Notes: generated from the letters alone by a model not told the origin. Counted from the first letter of the stretch, positions 1 through 9,943 are shown. The stretch is DNA of 59,209 nucleotides from an uncultured Bartonella sp. (GCF_945285465.1 NZ_CALYQK010000006.1:1-59209); one strand, 5' to 3'. A program made the numbers and translations.

Positions 1-1
1 T

Positions 2-85
2 GTCGCAAAACAAATAAAATTCACGCATTTCGATATCGATAAAAGTCTAACCTCTGAGTTGGCGGCGAATGAAGCCAATAAATAG
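2..85 (+). CDS. C-terminal end of an unidentified gene cut by the window edge
   Basis: An open frame runs in from the left edge for 27 codons and stops with TAG at 83-85. The visible tail is polar and ends in an Ala/Asn/Lys-rich stretch (ANEANK). Nothing in it identifies a family. It is convergent with tag. The frame could be chance, because it is short and has no internal support beyond sensible codon use. Confidence 0.4.
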   Translation, partial: VAKQIKFTHFDIDKSLTSELAANEANK

Positions 86-115
86 TGATGCGTTAACAAC
101 CGAAGTCGCCTATCC

Positions 116-712
116 TTAACGGCAAAAGCAGCCTTCTATGTGATCATTGACAATGCCGACTGACTGCATGAAAGCGTAACATGTCGTTGGGCCAACAAAG
201 CTCCAGCCACGACTTTTCAAGTCTTTAGACAACCGCGTTGACGCCGGTGTTACCGGATTGGCTTTCAATGTAGCAAAATCGACATGCTGGAACTGCTCGG
301 ATTTTAGTGGCACAAAAGACCAGAAATAATCGGCAAGACTGCCTTTTTCTTCTATAAGCTCGCGCGCCCTTTTGGCATTATTGATAACCGAGCGGATTTT
401 GCCGCAATGGCGGATAATACCTTTGTCCTGCATAAGTCCGGTGACTTTATTGTCATCATAAAAAGCAATCTTGTCAAAGTCGAACCGGTCAAAACCCGAA
501 CGAAAATTTTGCCGTTTTTTCAAAATTGTCAGCCATGACAAACCAGCCTGAAAACCTTCCAGACAGATTTTTTCAAATAAAGCCCTGTCATCATAAACAG
601 GCTTTCCCCATTCTTCATCATGATAGGTGCGGTAAAGCACATCCTCGCCCGCCCATGCGCAGCGAATTTTACCATCGCTTCCAAGAATGAGCCCCTCTGC
701 CAGTTTTGTCAA
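116..712 (-). CDS. tag: DNA-3-methyladenine glycosylase I
   Basis: This base-excision repair enzyme removes 3-methyladenine from alkylated DNA. The 198-residue length is normal for the family. Visible signatures are RCAW near residue 17, YHDEEWG at about 30-36, the GFQAGLSW segment at about 53-60, and the C-terminal NDHIEGC, whose His and Cys join an N-terminal Cys and His to bind the structural zinc in E. coli Tag. The start is a TTG at 712-710 that overlaps the xseA stop in a TTGA tetranucleotide, so the gene is probably translationally coupled behind xseA. No ATG lies near the N-terminus, which makes the TTG the best choice. Confidence 0.95.
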   Translation of the reverse strand: MTKLAEGLILGSDGKIRCAWAGEDVLYRTYHDEEWGKPVYDDRALFEKICLEGFQAGLSWLTILKKRQNFRSGFDRFDFDKIAFYDDNKVTGLMQDKGIIRHCGKIRSVINNAKRARELIEEKGSLADYFWSFVPLKSEQFQHVDFATLKANPVTPASTRLSKDLKSRGWSFVGPTTCYAFMQSVGIVNDHIEGCFCR

Positions 713-2280
713 AAAAGGTCACCTTGGTTATTTTCATCACACAAGTGATGTTTTGTCTTTTTTATCCGCTTTGTATTTTGGCCAACTACTTTTGCATCAA
801 CCATAGCATCGGCAAATTTTATTTGTAAAAATCCGTTGTCAGGTATTTGTCCGGCGCGTTTTACCGGTTTTTCATCTTCGTCAAGAACCAATGCAAAACC
901 ACGATCAAGAACGCTTTTGAAAGAAACCGTTTCCAATAGTCTTGCCGACAAATCCAATTGCTGGCGCTTTTTTTCGACAATAAGCCCAAAGGCATTTTGA
1001 AGGCGCATTTGGTAAACTACACTTTGCTCGCGGCCTTTTTCCATAACCCCTTGTACAAGTCGGGGGGTGAGTGCTTTTTGCAAAGCGGCAAAATCTTGTT
1101 TTTTCCTTATTGTCAGAGACATAAATGCCTGTTCGAGACGCAAGGCGAGATGGCTCATCTTTTGGCTATTTTTACCGATAAGATTAACCACAAGATGTGG
1201 AGAAAGTCCGCGCCCCAGGACACGAAACAGCTGGCGTTTTTTGTCGCAATTTACTGTCAAGGAACGTTCAAGGCGGCCCGCCACCTCATCAAAGTGGCGC
1301 CGTGGCAATGCCAGCAACTGGTCAACAGATGGCAAACCGCGGACGGCGCTTTGTAACTTCTGCCGCCTGAAATCGAACTGACGTGACAGTCCGCCAAGAA
1401 GTCTGGCATAGAGCGATGCTACTTCAGCTTCGAGTTCAGCTTTTACCGGCACAGCTTTTTCGGCAGCTCCCGTCGGGGTTGGCGCCCTGACATCGGCAGC
1501 ATAGTCAACCAGTGTCCAATCGGTTTCGTGGCCAACAGCCGAAATCACCGGAATAAGTGATGATGCAACAGCCCGGACAACAATTTCATCATTAAAGCCC
1601 CATAAATCTTCAAGACTACCACCACCGCGCGCAACAATAATCACATCAGGTCTGGGAATTGAACCATTGATATCAAGGGCGTTAAAACCTTCAACCGCTG
1701 CCGCCACTTCGGCCCCGCAGGTTTCACCCTGCACACGTACAGGCCAGACAATAATATGCAGCGGAAAGCGGTCTGAAATGCGATGGATAATATCACGTAT
1801 AACCGCACCTGTCGGCGATGTTACAACACCGATCACTTTGGGCATAAAAGGCAATAGCTGTTTATTTGCTTTGTCAAACAAGCCTTCACTAGCAAGCTTC
1901 TGTTTTCTTGCTTCCAGAAGAGCCATTAACGCACCCGCGCCGGCTGGTTCAAGATTGTCAATAACAATCTGATATTTTGATGAACCGGGATAAGTTGTCA
2001 GTTTCCCCGTTGCTATTACTTCCATTCCTTCTTCGGGAAGAAATTTCAGTTTTCCCATTACGCCACGCCAGATAACTGCTTCCAGACGCGCTTTATCATC
2101 TTTTAATGCAAAATAGGCATGACCCGAGGCCTGTGGCCCTCTATAGCCGGATATTTCGCCGCGAACACGCACATGACCGAAAGCATCCTCGACAGTGCGC
2201 TTTAAAGCTCCCGATAGCTCGGAAACGGTAAATTCCACTGCATTTGTCGCAACCGATGAACCAGGAAAAAATTCACTCAT
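709..2280 (-). CDS. xseA: Exodeoxyribonuclease VII large subunit
   Basis: This is the large subunit of the single-strand-specific exonuclease that partners XseB in repair and recombination. The N-terminal OB-fold is clear ([19 protein letters not shown] at about 17-35, then GEISG and [10 protein letters not shown]). The catalytic core contains [12 protein letters not shown] and the hallmark [15 protein letters not shown]. The remainder is the expected helical coiled-coil region followed by a basic C-terminal tail, for 523 residues in total. The ATG start is at 2280-2278. It is the first gene of a two-gene leftward unit with tag. The xseB gene is not in the window. Confidence 0.97.
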   Translation of the reverse strand: MSEFFPGSSVATNAVEFTVSELSGALKRTVEDAFGHVRVRGEISGYRGPQASGHAYFALKDDKARLEAVIWRGVMGKLKFLPEEGMEVIATGKLTTYPGSSKYQIVIDNLEPAGAGALMALLEARKQKLASEGLFDKANKQLLPFMPKVIGVVTSPTGAVIRDIIHRISDRFPLHIIVWPVRVQGETCGAEVAAAVEGFNALDINGSIPRPDVIIVARGGGSLEDLWGFNDEIVVRAVASSLIPVISAVGHETDWTLVDYAADVRAPTPTGAAEKAVPVKAELEAEVASLYARLLGGLSRQFDFRRQKLQSAVRGLPSVDQLLALPRRHFDEVAGRLERSLTVNCDKKRQLFRVLGRGLSPHLVVNLIGKNSQKMSHLALRLEQAFMSLTIRKKQDFAALQKALTPRLVQGVMEKGREQSVVYQMRLQNAFGLIVEKKRQQLDLSARLLETVSFKSVLDRGFALVLDEDEKPVKRAGQIPDNGFLQIKFADAMVDAKVVGQNTKRIKKTKHHLCDENNQGDLF

Positions 2281-2800
2281 TTAATCACATTATATCAATT
2301 GAAATCTTCTATCTATTATGATCAGAATTCCGGTGATTGCAATATTATGCAACCAACAATGCCATAACCGAAAATTTTATTGAAACAGTTTTTCGGCTTG
2401 CCGTTTGGCGGGAGTGCCTTTTTTAATCAAAATCACTATAACATTTCACAAATATATTGTTGCATTCGCAATAAAAAGTGCAAACGCGCCCAAACAGCAT
2501 CTGTTGAAAAAGAACACCACAATCAAAATAACAACGGTAAATGACTATCTATGAAAGCGAACTATGGATGTTGCGTTTTTTAAAATACTGATTTTCGATC
2601 TTAATCCGAATAAAATGGGTGTTTTAGTTATCAATCAAACGCTTTTTTAACTTCTGTTATCATGCTAAGCTTGTAAGAGTTTTGACTGCCCCTATCTAAC
2701 ACTACTCAAGACAAAATTTGAAACAAATGGTATTGTTGCTTTTTTAACTTCCAGAACTTAATGATCAGGTTCGATACAATGTCGTCAAAGGAAAGAAATC
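2281..2800. other. Intergenic region, AT-rich, no gene recognised
   Basis: About 520 bases separate xseA (leftward) from the small membrane protein gene (rightward), so promoters for both should lie here. The stretch is AT-rich, with a T-rich 14-base direct repeat and a small inverted repeat TTGCA/TGCAA around 2338-2353. I found no tRNA-like fold and no convincing ORF. Confidence 0.6.
2641..2751. repeat. 14-base direct repeat upstream of the DUF6460 gene
   Basis: GCTTTTTTAACTTC occurs at 2641-2654 and again at 2738-2751, exactly matching over 14 bases and 97 bases apart. The second copy ends about 50 bases before the downstream start codon. It could be a regulator site pair or a chance match in AT-rich DNA. 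Confidence 0.5.
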
Positions 2801-3064
2801 TTGAGGTCGATTAATTCACTGCTTGGAGACACCCCGGGACGGGTCATCATAAAACTTCTCGTCTTTTCCGTTCTTGTCGGCATTGTTATGACGATGCTCG
2901 GCTGGACACCGATGGATGTGGTGATGAAAGTTATCCACTTTTTCACCTCGCTCTGGTCGATGGGCTTTGCCGCTTTCGAGAAGTTTTTTAATGTTATTGT
3001 TGTCGGTGCGGCAATTGTTGTGCCTGTGTTTATTATTATGCGTATTTTGAACCTGATACGTTAG
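2801..3064 (+). CDS. Small integral membrane protein, DUF6460 type
   Basis: The product has 87 residues with two hydrophobic helices, at roughly residues 15-36 and 62-85. The N-terminal motif LLGDTPGRVIIKLLVFS and the following GIVMTMLGWTP match a short membrane protein family of Hyphomicrobiales whose function is unknown. The start is a TTG at 2801 with a GGAAAG purine stretch about 8 bases before it. An ATG at 2779 opens only a 12-codon frame in another phase and is not the gene start. Confidence 0.75.
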   Translation: MRSINSLLGDTPGRVIIKLLVFSVLVGIVMTMLGWTPMDVVMKVIHFFTSLWSMGFAAFEKFFNVIVVGAAIVVPVFIIMRILNLIR

Positions 3065-3312
3065 AGCGGGCAGATTTTTCGCCAAAAGTCATTATTTTTT
3101 GCGGGCGGGATCACGAATTTTTGTTGGGCAAAAAAAACTTGTGCTTTCCATCGCAAAAAAATGCCCGAAAGATTGTTCTATCATGATTTTTTGGCCGATA
3201 AATTCCGGTGTATTAAGATTCAGTCCGAAAATTTGTTTATTGTTTTTCCGATCGACTGCGCTTAAAAGCCACGACGGTTTTATGAGCCTATTGACAATTG
3301 GCAGGTGGTATT

Positions 3313-3765
3313 TTGCTAACACGTAGAAATTTTTTTCTTTTATCCGGCGCATTATTGATAAGCACGACGGGTGTTGATGCCGCCTTTGCCGAGGATGAAG
3401 CAACGAATTTGCTCAATGCCTTGCGGGCAGAAAATGGACGTGGTCCACTTGCTCCCGACAGTCAATTGGAAAAAATGGCGCAACATCAAGCCAATCTTAT
3501 GGCCGAAGCACAAAAAGTTGCCCATACGGTGAGTTTTGGTAATGACTTTGTCACACGTTTACGTAAATTCGGTATTCGCGGGACTGCCGGAGAAAATCTC
3601 TGTGCCGGACGATCCGACATCGCTTCTGCCTATAAAGTGTGGATGAACTCGCCCGGCCACCGAACAAATATGCTTTATCCGAGCTTCCATTATTATGGAC
3701 TGGCAAAAGCATCATCAGAAAAACGGCCGAACTATATTTATTGGGCTATCGAATTTAAGCGCTGA
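3313..3765 (+). CDS. Tat-exported CAP-domain (SCP/PR1-like) protein
   Basis: The N-terminus carries a twin-arginine motif (TRRNFFLL) followed by a hydrophobic stretch and an Ala-x-Ala type end at DAAFA, so export by Tat to the periplasm is likely. The mature part is a CAP domain: LLNALRAENGRGPL, HQANLMA, AHTVSFG, GENLCAG, and VWMNSPGHRTNML with the conserved SPGH. CAP proteins of bacteria are secreted and mostly of unknown role. The TTG at 3313 follows an AGGTGG sequence. A TTG at 3298 would add five residues. The gene is convergent with the GT25 gene downstream. Confidence 0.85.
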   Translation: MLTRRNFFLLSGALLISTTGVDAAFAEDEATNLLNALRAENGRGPLAPDSQLEKMAQHQANLMAEAQKVAHTVSFGNDFVTRLRKFGIRGTAGENLCAGRSDIASAYKVWMNSPGHRTNMLYPSFHYYGLAKASSEKRPNYIYWAIEFKR

Positions 3766-3772
3766 AATTTGC

Positions 3773-3799
3773 CAACAATAACCGGCCGGAAAATTGTTG
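3773..3799. terminator. Hairpin between convergent genes
   Basis: CAACAAT at 3773-3779 and ATTGTTG at 3793-3799 form a 7-base stem around a GC-rich loop containing CCGGCCGG. It lies just after the CAP gene stop. There is no T-run, so a termination role is uncertain. Confidence 0.35.
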
Positions 3800-3878
3800 A
3801 CCGCTGGAAACAGAAACTTTCTTGAAGCAGGCGAAATGATAAATGCCTGAACAAGGAATAATCGTGCCCGGAAAATAT

Positions 3879-4664
3879 TTATTCTTTAAAGTTTATCCGT
3901 TTCCATTTTTCATTGGTTAGGCAATTGGTGTAAAATCCCCAAATTCCGGTTTTTGAACGTAAGACCAGACGTTTCATTTCGCGTTGCAGCGTTGTTGAAA
4001 AGCGACGTTTTTGTTTCTTGTCATGTTCGAGTTTGCAACGATCATTTTCAAGTGTGCTTTTCAAACCAACCTGTTTCACAATAGCTGGATCAAGTTGCCA
4101 AATTTGGAATTGCCCAAATACAAGACATTTAGGATTGAAAAGGAAGTGATCGAATGGAAATGTTATTTTTTCCATCATAGTACTGAGCTTTTGCGCTGCC
4201 TTTTTCGACACAATATAACCGGCAGCCATAATATGGCGGCTTTTCAACGGCGCAACCGAATAGTCATTTGGCAGTTGCCGACTTTTGCCGAGCCAGACTT
4301 TTTTGCCATGCGTTTCAATCTTGACAATATCGGCACTTTCCGGAATCCAGCGATCATCGGCCAGAAAATACACCGCATCTTTAGATAATGCGACGTCATC
4401 TTCAAAAATTGCTGCAAACGCATCGTCGGCGCAGGCAACCTTCTGCAATGCCTTTTTGTGACTTAAAAAACAGGCAATTTCGCCCTGTGTCAGCGGGTCC
4501 GGCCAGATCTGTTTTTTTCTTACATCGTAAAGAAATTTTTCATCCAGATTTACACCGTCTATAGCCTCCACACGCGTGAAAGCAAGATTGAGGTCGCCAA
4601 AAATTTTATCCAACCGTAGCAGCCTGTCTGGTGAACGATCAAGGTTGATCACATATAACTTCAT
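3879..4664 (-). CDS. Glycosyltransferase family 25 (LPS-type)
   Basis: The 261-residue product begins MKLYVINLDRSPDRLLRL, the standard opening of family 25 transferases, which add galactose or a related sugar to lipooligosaccharide. Further family marks are EAIDG at about 33-37, LTQGEIACFLSHKKALQ at about 59-75 and FEDDVALS at about 87-94, which holds the metal/nucleotide-binding acidic residues. The C-terminal 60 residues are basic and less conserved. The enzyme is expected to act on the cytoplasmic side of the inner membrane in outer-membrane glycan assembly. It stands alone on the minus strand. Confidence 0.9.
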   Translation of the reverse strand: MKLYVINLDRSPDRLLRLDKIFGDLNLAFTRVEAIDGVNLDEKFLYDVRKKQIWPDPLTQGEIACFLSHKKALQKVACADDAFAAIFEDDVALSKDAVYFLADDRWIPESADIVKIETHGKKVWLGKSRQLPNDYSVAPLKSRHIMAAGYIVSKKAAQKLSTMMEKITFPFDHFLFNPKCLVFGQFQIWQLDPAIVKQVGLKSTLENDRCKLEHDKKQKRRFSTTLQREMKRLVLRSKTGIWGFYTNCLTNEKWKRINFKE

Positions 4665-4719
4665 AATGAATTTTACCGTTTCACTGGCGAATATATTGTC
4701 GCGCTATTAAATAGGCATT

Positions 4720-7224
4720 ATGAACAGCGATCAATGCTCTTTAACACAACAAAGTCAAGCTTGTCTTTTGCCGGATCAGTTTGAAAAATGGTTTCAGCAA
4801 AAGGGGTGGCGGTTGCGTGCGCACCAAAAAGAACTTTTGCAACGCACAGCCGCAGGGCAATCCACGTTACTTGTCGCACCTACCGGTGCGGGGAAAACCC
4901 TTGCCGGATTTCTACCATCGCTACTCGCCTTATCGGGTAAAAAAAGAGAAAAAAAACTTCATACACTTTATATTTCGCCGCTCAAAGCATTGGCAGAAGA
5001 TATCGAGCGCAATCTGACCATTCCTGTCAGTGAAATGAGGCTTGATATTTCTATTGAAACTAGAACAGGCGACACCCCGCAACATAAAAGACAAAGACAA
5101 AAATTTGTTCCTCCGGACATCTTGCTGACAACACCTGAACAAGTCTCTCTGCTATTGTCTTCGCCTGAAGCAGAACACTTTTTTCAATCACTCGATACGA
5201 TTATTTTTGACGAGCTTCACTCACTTGTCACATCAAAACGCGGGCATTTATTGAGCCTTGCTTTTGCGAGGTTAAGAACATTGCGCCCGAATTTGAAGGC
5301 CATTGGCTTGTCGGCCACGGTTTCCAACCCGGACTCTTTAAGGCGTTGGCTGGTTAGCCAAAAAGACAAATCGGCGATGGCCGGTCTGGTCACGGTTGAC
5401 GGAGGAGCGAAGCCGCAAATAAGCATTTTGCGAAGTGAGGACCATATTCCTTGGGCCGGGCACTCGGCACGTTACGCGGTAAAAGACGTGCTTGATCTTG
5501 TAAAAAGTGCCCATACAACACTGATATTCGTTAACACCCGTTCGCAAGCAGAAATGCTTTTTCAGGAATTGTGGCGCATTAATGAAGAAAATTTGCCGAT
5601 TGCCCTCCACCACGGTTCGCTCGATGTCGGCCAACGCCGCAAGGTTGAAAAGGCAATGGCCTCAAACAAGCTTCGTGCAGTTGTTGCAACGTCAACACTG
5701 GACCTCGGCATCGACTGGGGTGATATCGACCTTGTCATTCATGTCGGAGCACCGAAAGGCGCAAGCCGTCTGGCACAACGCATTGGCCGCGCAAACCACC
5801 GTTTTGACGAGCCGAGCAAAGCCGTTCTGGTTCCGGCAAACTGTTTCGAGGTTCTTGAATGTCAGGCAGCACTTGATGCAAATTATATCGGCGCACAAGA
5901 TAGCCCGCCTTTAAGCGAGGGAGCAATCGACGTTCTTGCCCAACATATCCTTGGCATGGCTTGTGCCCGTCCATTTCAGGAAGATGAACTCTATCAGGAA
6001 ATTCTGACAGCCGAACCTTATTCATCACTCAAACGCGAAATATTCGACCAGACATTGCAATTTGTTGCAACCGGCGGTTACGCGCTGAAAGCTTATGAGC
6101 AGTATGCCAAAATAAGGCGTACCAAAGACGGGTGCTGGCGTATCAGCAACGCACGGATTGCCCAACAATACCGCCTGAATATGGGTACCATCATTGAAGC
6201 GACCGAACTTAATGTGCGACTTGTAAAGTCGGGACGGGCAAGTGCTATACGCGGTGGCAGAATGTTGGGTCGGATCGAAGAAAGTTTTCTTGAAAGCTTG
6301 ACGAAAGGGGACACATTTATTTTTTCCGGTCATGTGCTTTGTTTTGAAGGTATTCGCGAAAATGAATGTTATGTCAGCCTTTCTGACAAACTGGAAGCAC
6401 GTGTTCCAAGCTATCTGGGCGGACGGTTTCCGCTTTCAACCTATCTTGCCGATCGTTTGCGCAAGATATTGGCCACACCTAAAGAATGGCATGTCCTGCC
6501 CGGGCAGGTGCAAAAGTGGCTCGCCCAACAAAAACTATTATCCATTCTTCCGGCAACCAACCAGCTATTGGTGGAAACATTCAATGAAAAAAAACGGTCA
6601 TTTCTTGTCGCCTATCCTTTTGAAGGGCGACTTGCCCATCAAACACTTGGCATGTTGTTGACACGACGCCTTGAACGGGCCGGTTTGAAACCCGTCGGTT
6701 TTGTTGCAACCGATTATTCGATCGGACTTTGGGCACTTGATGATATCGGACAGGCCATAACAACAAAAAAATTATCGCTTAAAGATCTATTTGCCGAAGA
6801 CATGCTGGGAGATGACCTTGAAGCGTGGCTTGACGAAAGTTATCTATTAAAACGTACATTTCGCAATTGTGCCATGATTTCCGGTTTGATTAACAGACGC
6901 CATCCCGGACAGGAAAAAACAGGAAGACAGGTAACAGTTTCCACCGACCTTGTTTTTGACGTTTTGCGGACGCATGAACCAAACCATATCCTGCTTCAGG
7001 CAACAAGACAGGATGCCGCGCGTGGACTTCTTGATCTCAGTCGACTTGGAGAAATGTTGAAACGGATAAAAAATCATATTATCCATCGCCCGGTTGAACG
7101 AATGTCGCCACTTGCTCTTCCTGTTATGCTTGAAATTGGCAGGGAGATGATACCGGGGAGTGCCGAAGACAATATTTTGGCCGAAGCAGCTGAAGAGCTT
7201 ATTCATGCCGTACTTGAAAATTGA
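4720..7224 (+). CDS. Ligase-associated DNA damage response DEXH-box helicase (Lhr-type)
   Basis: This is a superfamily 2 helicase of 834 residues, in the short Lhr-like class that usually co-occurs with PdeM and an ATP-dependent DNA ligase. Visible motifs are APTGAGKT (53-60, Walker A), DELH (164-167, motif II), SAT (198-200, motif III), FVNTRSQAE (motif IV region), TSTLDLGIDWGDIDLVIHVG (motif V) and QRIGRANHR (motif VI). The winged-helix and Lhr C-terminal domains follow. The family is linked to a DNA repair operon, but the precise substrate in bacteria is not settled. The stop overlaps the start of pdeM, which shows coupling. Confidence 0.93.
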   Translation: MNSDQCSLTQQSQACLLPDQFEKWFQQKGWRLRAHQKELLQRTAAGQSTLLVAPTGAGKTLAGFLPSLLALSGKKREKKLHTLYISPLKALAEDIERNLTIPVSEMRLDISIETRTGDTPQHKRQRQKFVPPDILLTTPEQVSLLLSSPEAEHFFQSLDTIIFDELHSLVTSKRGHLLSLAFARLRTLRPNLKAIGLSATVSNPDSLRRWLVSQKDKSAMAGLVTVDGGAKPQISILRSEDHIPWAGHSARYAVKDVLDLVKSAHTTLIFVNTRSQAEMLFQELWRINEENLPIALHHGSLDVGQRRKVEKAMASNKLRAVVATSTLDLGIDWGDIDLVIHVGAPKGASRLAQRIGRANHRFDEPSKAVLVPANCFEVLECQAALDANYIGAQDSPPLSEGAIDVLAQHILGMACARPFQEDELYQEILTAEPYSSLKREIFDQTLQFVATGGYALKAYEQYAKIRRTKDGCWRISNARIAQQYRLNMGTIIEATELNVRLVKSGRASAIRGGRMLGRIEESFLESLTKGDTFIFSGHVLCFEGIRENECYVSLSDKLEARVPSYLGGRFPLSTYLADRLRKILATPKEWHVLPGQVQKWLAQQKLLSILPATNQLLVETFNEKKRSFLVAYPFEGRLAHQTLGMLLTRRLERAGLKPVGFVATDYSIGLWALDDIGQAITTKKLSLKDLFAEDMLGDDLEAWLDESYLLKRTFRNCAMISGLINRRHPGQEKTGRQVTVSTDLVFDVLRTHEPNHILLQATRQDAARGLLDLSRLGEMLKRIKNHIIHRPVERMSPLALPVMLEIGREMIPGSAEDNILAEAAEELIHAVLEN

Positions 7225-7961
7225 ACTGGTCAATAAAGTTGAACAAAAAGTCGAATCTTGAAAGTTTCCCGATTGGTGTCAATGGCGCAGAAATTATCTG
7301 CGACTTTAGCGGAGCTGCTTATTGGTGTGAGGAAAAGTTGCTTATTGTTGCCGACCTTCATCTTGAAAAATCGGCTTCATTTGCCCGTCGCGGCCAGCTT
7401 CTGCCCCCTTATGACAGCGAGCGCACCCTGCTTCGGCTTTTTAGTGTGATAAAAAAATACGACCCGAAAACAATTATTTCACTAGGTGACAGTTTTCATG
7501 ACAATTTTGTCTCAACACAACTTTCACCAAAAAACCGTGCCTTGATTGATGATATTATTGCACAGCGGACAATGATATGGATCGCAGGAAACCACGATGA
7601 CCAAAAAACAGATTTTTCCGGACAATGGACACATGAAATCAAAATTGGTCCGCTAATATTTCGTCATGAACCATTATGTGGGCAGCAAAATGGCGAGATT
7701 GCCGGCCACCTACACCCCGCTTTACGTATTTCCAGACGTGGAATGTCAGCGCGGCGATTTTGTTTTGTGAGCGACGAAAACCGCATGATTTTGCCAGCTT
7801 TCGGTGCTTATGCCGGTGGGTTAGAATTGTCGCACAAAGCCTTTCGTAATATTTTTGACCGCTCGCCGCTTGTTGCCTGCCTTTTAGGAAAAAATCGCAT
7901 TTATCCTGTTTATCACAATGCTTTTGTTCAAAATAAAAGAGCAAAAATATTGCTCCTTTAA
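7221..7961 (+). CDS. pdeM: Ligase-associated DNA damage response endonuclease PdeM
   Basis: This is a calcineurin-like metallophosphoesterase of 246 residues. Metal-binding motifs are in order: DLHLEK (45-50), GDSFHD (89-94), GNHD (123-126), the His at about 149 and GHLHP (162-166). The family member PdeM is a DNA endonuclease/phosphodiesterase encoded beside Lhr-type helicases. The TTG at 7221 overlaps the helicase stop (TTGA). A second TTG at 7239 (giving MNKKSNLES) is an alternative start. Both lack a strong ribosome site, so the exact start is open. Confidence 0.9.
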   Translation: MNWSIKLNKKSNLESFPIGVNGAEIICDFSGAAYWCEEKLLIVADLHLEKSASFARRGQLLPPYDSERTLLRLFSVIKKYDPKTIISLGDSFHDNFVSTQLSPKNRALIDDIIAQRTMIWIAGNHDDQKTDFSGQWTHEIKIGPLIFRHEPLCGQQNGEIAGHLHPALRISRRGMSARRFCFVSDENRMILPAFGAYAGGLELSHKAFRNIFDRSPLVACLLGKNRIYPVYHNAFVQNKRAKILLL

Positions 7962-8012
7962 AAATATCTATTATCTAAAATTTGTCGAGACAGATAGGAG
8001 AGGCCCGAAGAC

Positions 8013-9131
8013 GTGTCAGTATTAGCCATTTTTTTTCTTGCACTGGCATGGCTGTGCCTAATCCTTCATTTTTTTAGCTTTGGTGTTGTGTTGTTTCGCA
8101 GTTTCTGGAAGCCCAAGGGAATTTTTGGTGACGGGCGAGACGAGAAGGTTACAATTTTGCGCCCCGTGTCAAACCTTGAATATGGGCTTGAACGGACATT
8201 GGCATCAACGTTTGATTTAAACCACAAACATTATGAAGTCATCTTTTGTGTGGCGCGAGCCAGTGACCCGGCTATTCCACTTATCAACAAGTTGATAGCA
8301 GACTTTCCGCACGCTGAAGCAAAACTTCTGGTCGGAGATAATCCGATCAGTGACAATCCCAAACTCAACAATCTTGTCAAAGGCTGGCATCAGGCGAAAT
8401 ATCCCTGGGTTGTCATGACTGATAGCAACGTATTATTGCCCAAGACATATCTTGCCGATATATTTGCCCGCTGGACGAAAAATACCGGTCTTGTAGCCTC
8501 GCCGCCTTTAGGCACCGAGCCGAAAAATTTCTTTGCCAATCTTGAAGCGGCATTTCTTAATTCTTATCAGGCGCGATGGCAATTGACTTCCGACACCATC
8601 GGCAACGGTTTTGCCCAGGGAAAAACGCTGTTCTGGTACCGTGACATCCTCAATAGAGCCGGTGGCATTGAAGCTTTGATATGTGACCTTGCCGAAGACG
8701 CCGCTTCAACAAAAATTGTACGCGAACAAGGTTTGAAAGTCCGCCTTACAGCAATGCCATTTGCACAACCTTTGGGGAATAAAAGTTTCAAAGCTGTGTG
8801 GAGACGACAAGCACGTTGGGCAAAACTGCGCAAAGATTCCTTTCCTGCGTTTTTTTATCTGGAAATTTTGTCCGGTGTCGTCTTTCCGGCATTATGCCTG
8901 TTCCTTGCCTGCTATTTTTCCGGTCTCAGCTATTCTTTGTTATTATTTTATTTTGTCCTCTGGTATTTGACCGAATTTCTTGTCACTTCGGTTGTCGGAT
9001 GGCCGTTTTCCTTTGCCCAGGCTTTTGCGGATATTGTCCGCGACCTTTTATTGCCGGTTTTATGGCTGACAACGTTTTTCAAACATGACTATGAGTGGCA
9101 AGGTCACAATGTCAATCTCAAGAAAAAATAA
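8013..9131 (+). CDS. Ceramide glucosyltransferase, GT21 family (HpnI-like)
   Basis: This is a membrane glycosyltransferase of 372 residues. An N-terminal anchor (about 3-28) precedes a GT2/GT21 fold with LRPVSNLEYGLERTL, DNPKLNNLVKG, the acidic TDSN at about 136-139 and a C-terminal RRQARWAKLR that is the (Q/R)xxRW signature of processive and GT21 enzymes. Three or four hydrophobic helices close the protein. Family members glycosylate ceramide, diacylglycerol or hopanoid acceptors at the inner membrane, and the acceptor here is unknown. The start is GTG, supported by AGGAGAGG 12 bases upstream. Confidence 0.87.
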   Translation: MSVLAIFFLALAWLCLILHFFSFGVVLFRSFWKPKGIFGDGRDEKVTILRPVSNLEYGLERTLASTFDLNHKHYEVIFCVARASDPAIPLINKLIADFPHAEAKLLVGDNPISDNPKLNNLVKGWHQAKYPWVVMTDSNVLLPKTYLADIFARWTKNTGLVASPPLGTEPKNFFANLEAAFLNSYQARWQLTSDTIGNGFAQGKTLFWYRDILNRAGGIEALICDLAEDAASTKIVREQGLKVRLTAMPFAQPLGNKSFKAVWRRQARWAKLRKDSFPAFFYLEILSGVVFPALCLFLACYFSGLSYSLLLFYFVLWYLTEFLVTSVVGWPFSFAQAFADIVRDLLLPVLWLTTFFKHDYEWQGHNVNLKKK

Positions 9132-9152
9132 CGCTAGATCGGTTTTTTACGG

Positions 9153-9941
9153 TTAATCTTTCCGGAACACAAGTCGCCCTAAAAATCCGGTAAAAATGGC
9201 AATAAAGACGGCGGCAAAACCGTAGGTCACACTATGGTCACGAGCAAACCGGTAAATGGCATAAGCTGTATGTGCTTTGATAATCTCCAGTTCTGTTGAC
9301 ACGGTTTCAATAAACTCTCCATCGCGAAACAGATAGGCGTGGATGGTATGATGGCCGACCGGAATATTTGCAGGCAATTTGAAATTTGTCGAAAAAAGTG
9401 CGGCCGAACCAAATATGACAGCTCCGATATTTTCGCTATAGAGATGTTGCTCGGATTTTAATTTGATCAGTTCGTCACGAAATAGCTTTATCTTTTCCTC
9501 ATCGCGATCATTACTGAGCAATGGCAGATATTGCAAACCAAGCCCCAATTTTTTATAATTGGCGGCACTTGTTATATCCCTTATTTCGCGTGTCGTTGCC
9601 ATGGCATAAAACTGCGGAACGCCCGTAAATGTTAATGCATCGGCGTTCACCCAAACACCGAGTTTACGTTTCTTTTCCCGCATCACCATTGGTCGTATCG
9701 GCCCTTCCATAACGACAATAATATCATAGCGGCCCTGACGACGCAGATAGGGATCGGCATTTTCCAGAACGCCGGCAATATAAACATTACGGCCAGCAAA
9801 ATTGGTATCCAGAGTAATGGTATTGGTCGTAACTATAATTTCGATATTTTCGCGTTGTTTTTGTGTGTCAGCAACTGTTTCGGCCTTAACACCGGAAACA
9901 AAAACCAATAGACACACAATAGCAAAAAACACCGTTTTCAT
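9153..9941 (-). CDS. TIGR02186 family membrane-anchored protein
   Basis: The 262-residue product has a signal peptide (MKTVFFAIVCLLVFVSGVKA), a periplasmic beta-rich domain, and a single C-terminal helix (about 237-257) followed by a short RKD tail. The pattern matches the alphaproteobacterial Alph_Pro_TM/TIGR02186 family. Its gene follows the TauE gene by two bases, the usual neighbourhood, so a shared role in anion or sulfur-compound export is inferred. No biochemical function is established that I can name. Confidence 0.85.
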   Translation of the reverse strand: MKTVFFAIVCLLVFVSGVKAETVADTQKQRENIEIIVTTNTITLDTNFAGRNVYIAGVLENADPYLRRQGRYDIIVVMEGPIRPMVMREKKRKLGVWVNADALTFTGVPQFYAMATTREIRDITSAANYKKLGLGLQYLPLLSNDRDEEKIKLFRDELIKLKSEQHLYSENIGAVIFGSAALFSTNFKLPANIPVGHHTIHAYLFRDGEFIETVSTELEIIKAHTAYAIYRFARDHSVTYGFAAVFIAIFTGFLGRLVFRKD

Positions 9942-9943
9942 GG

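Noticed and set aside
2779-2814. ATG at 2779 as the start of the DUF6460 gene
   Set aside because: It is out of phase with the gene and stops after 11 residues.
3282-3326. A 14-codon leader frame overlapping the start of the CAP gene, containing TTGACA
   Set aside because: There is no ribosome site or attenuator structure, and no matching -10 element for the TTGACA at a position that fits the gene.
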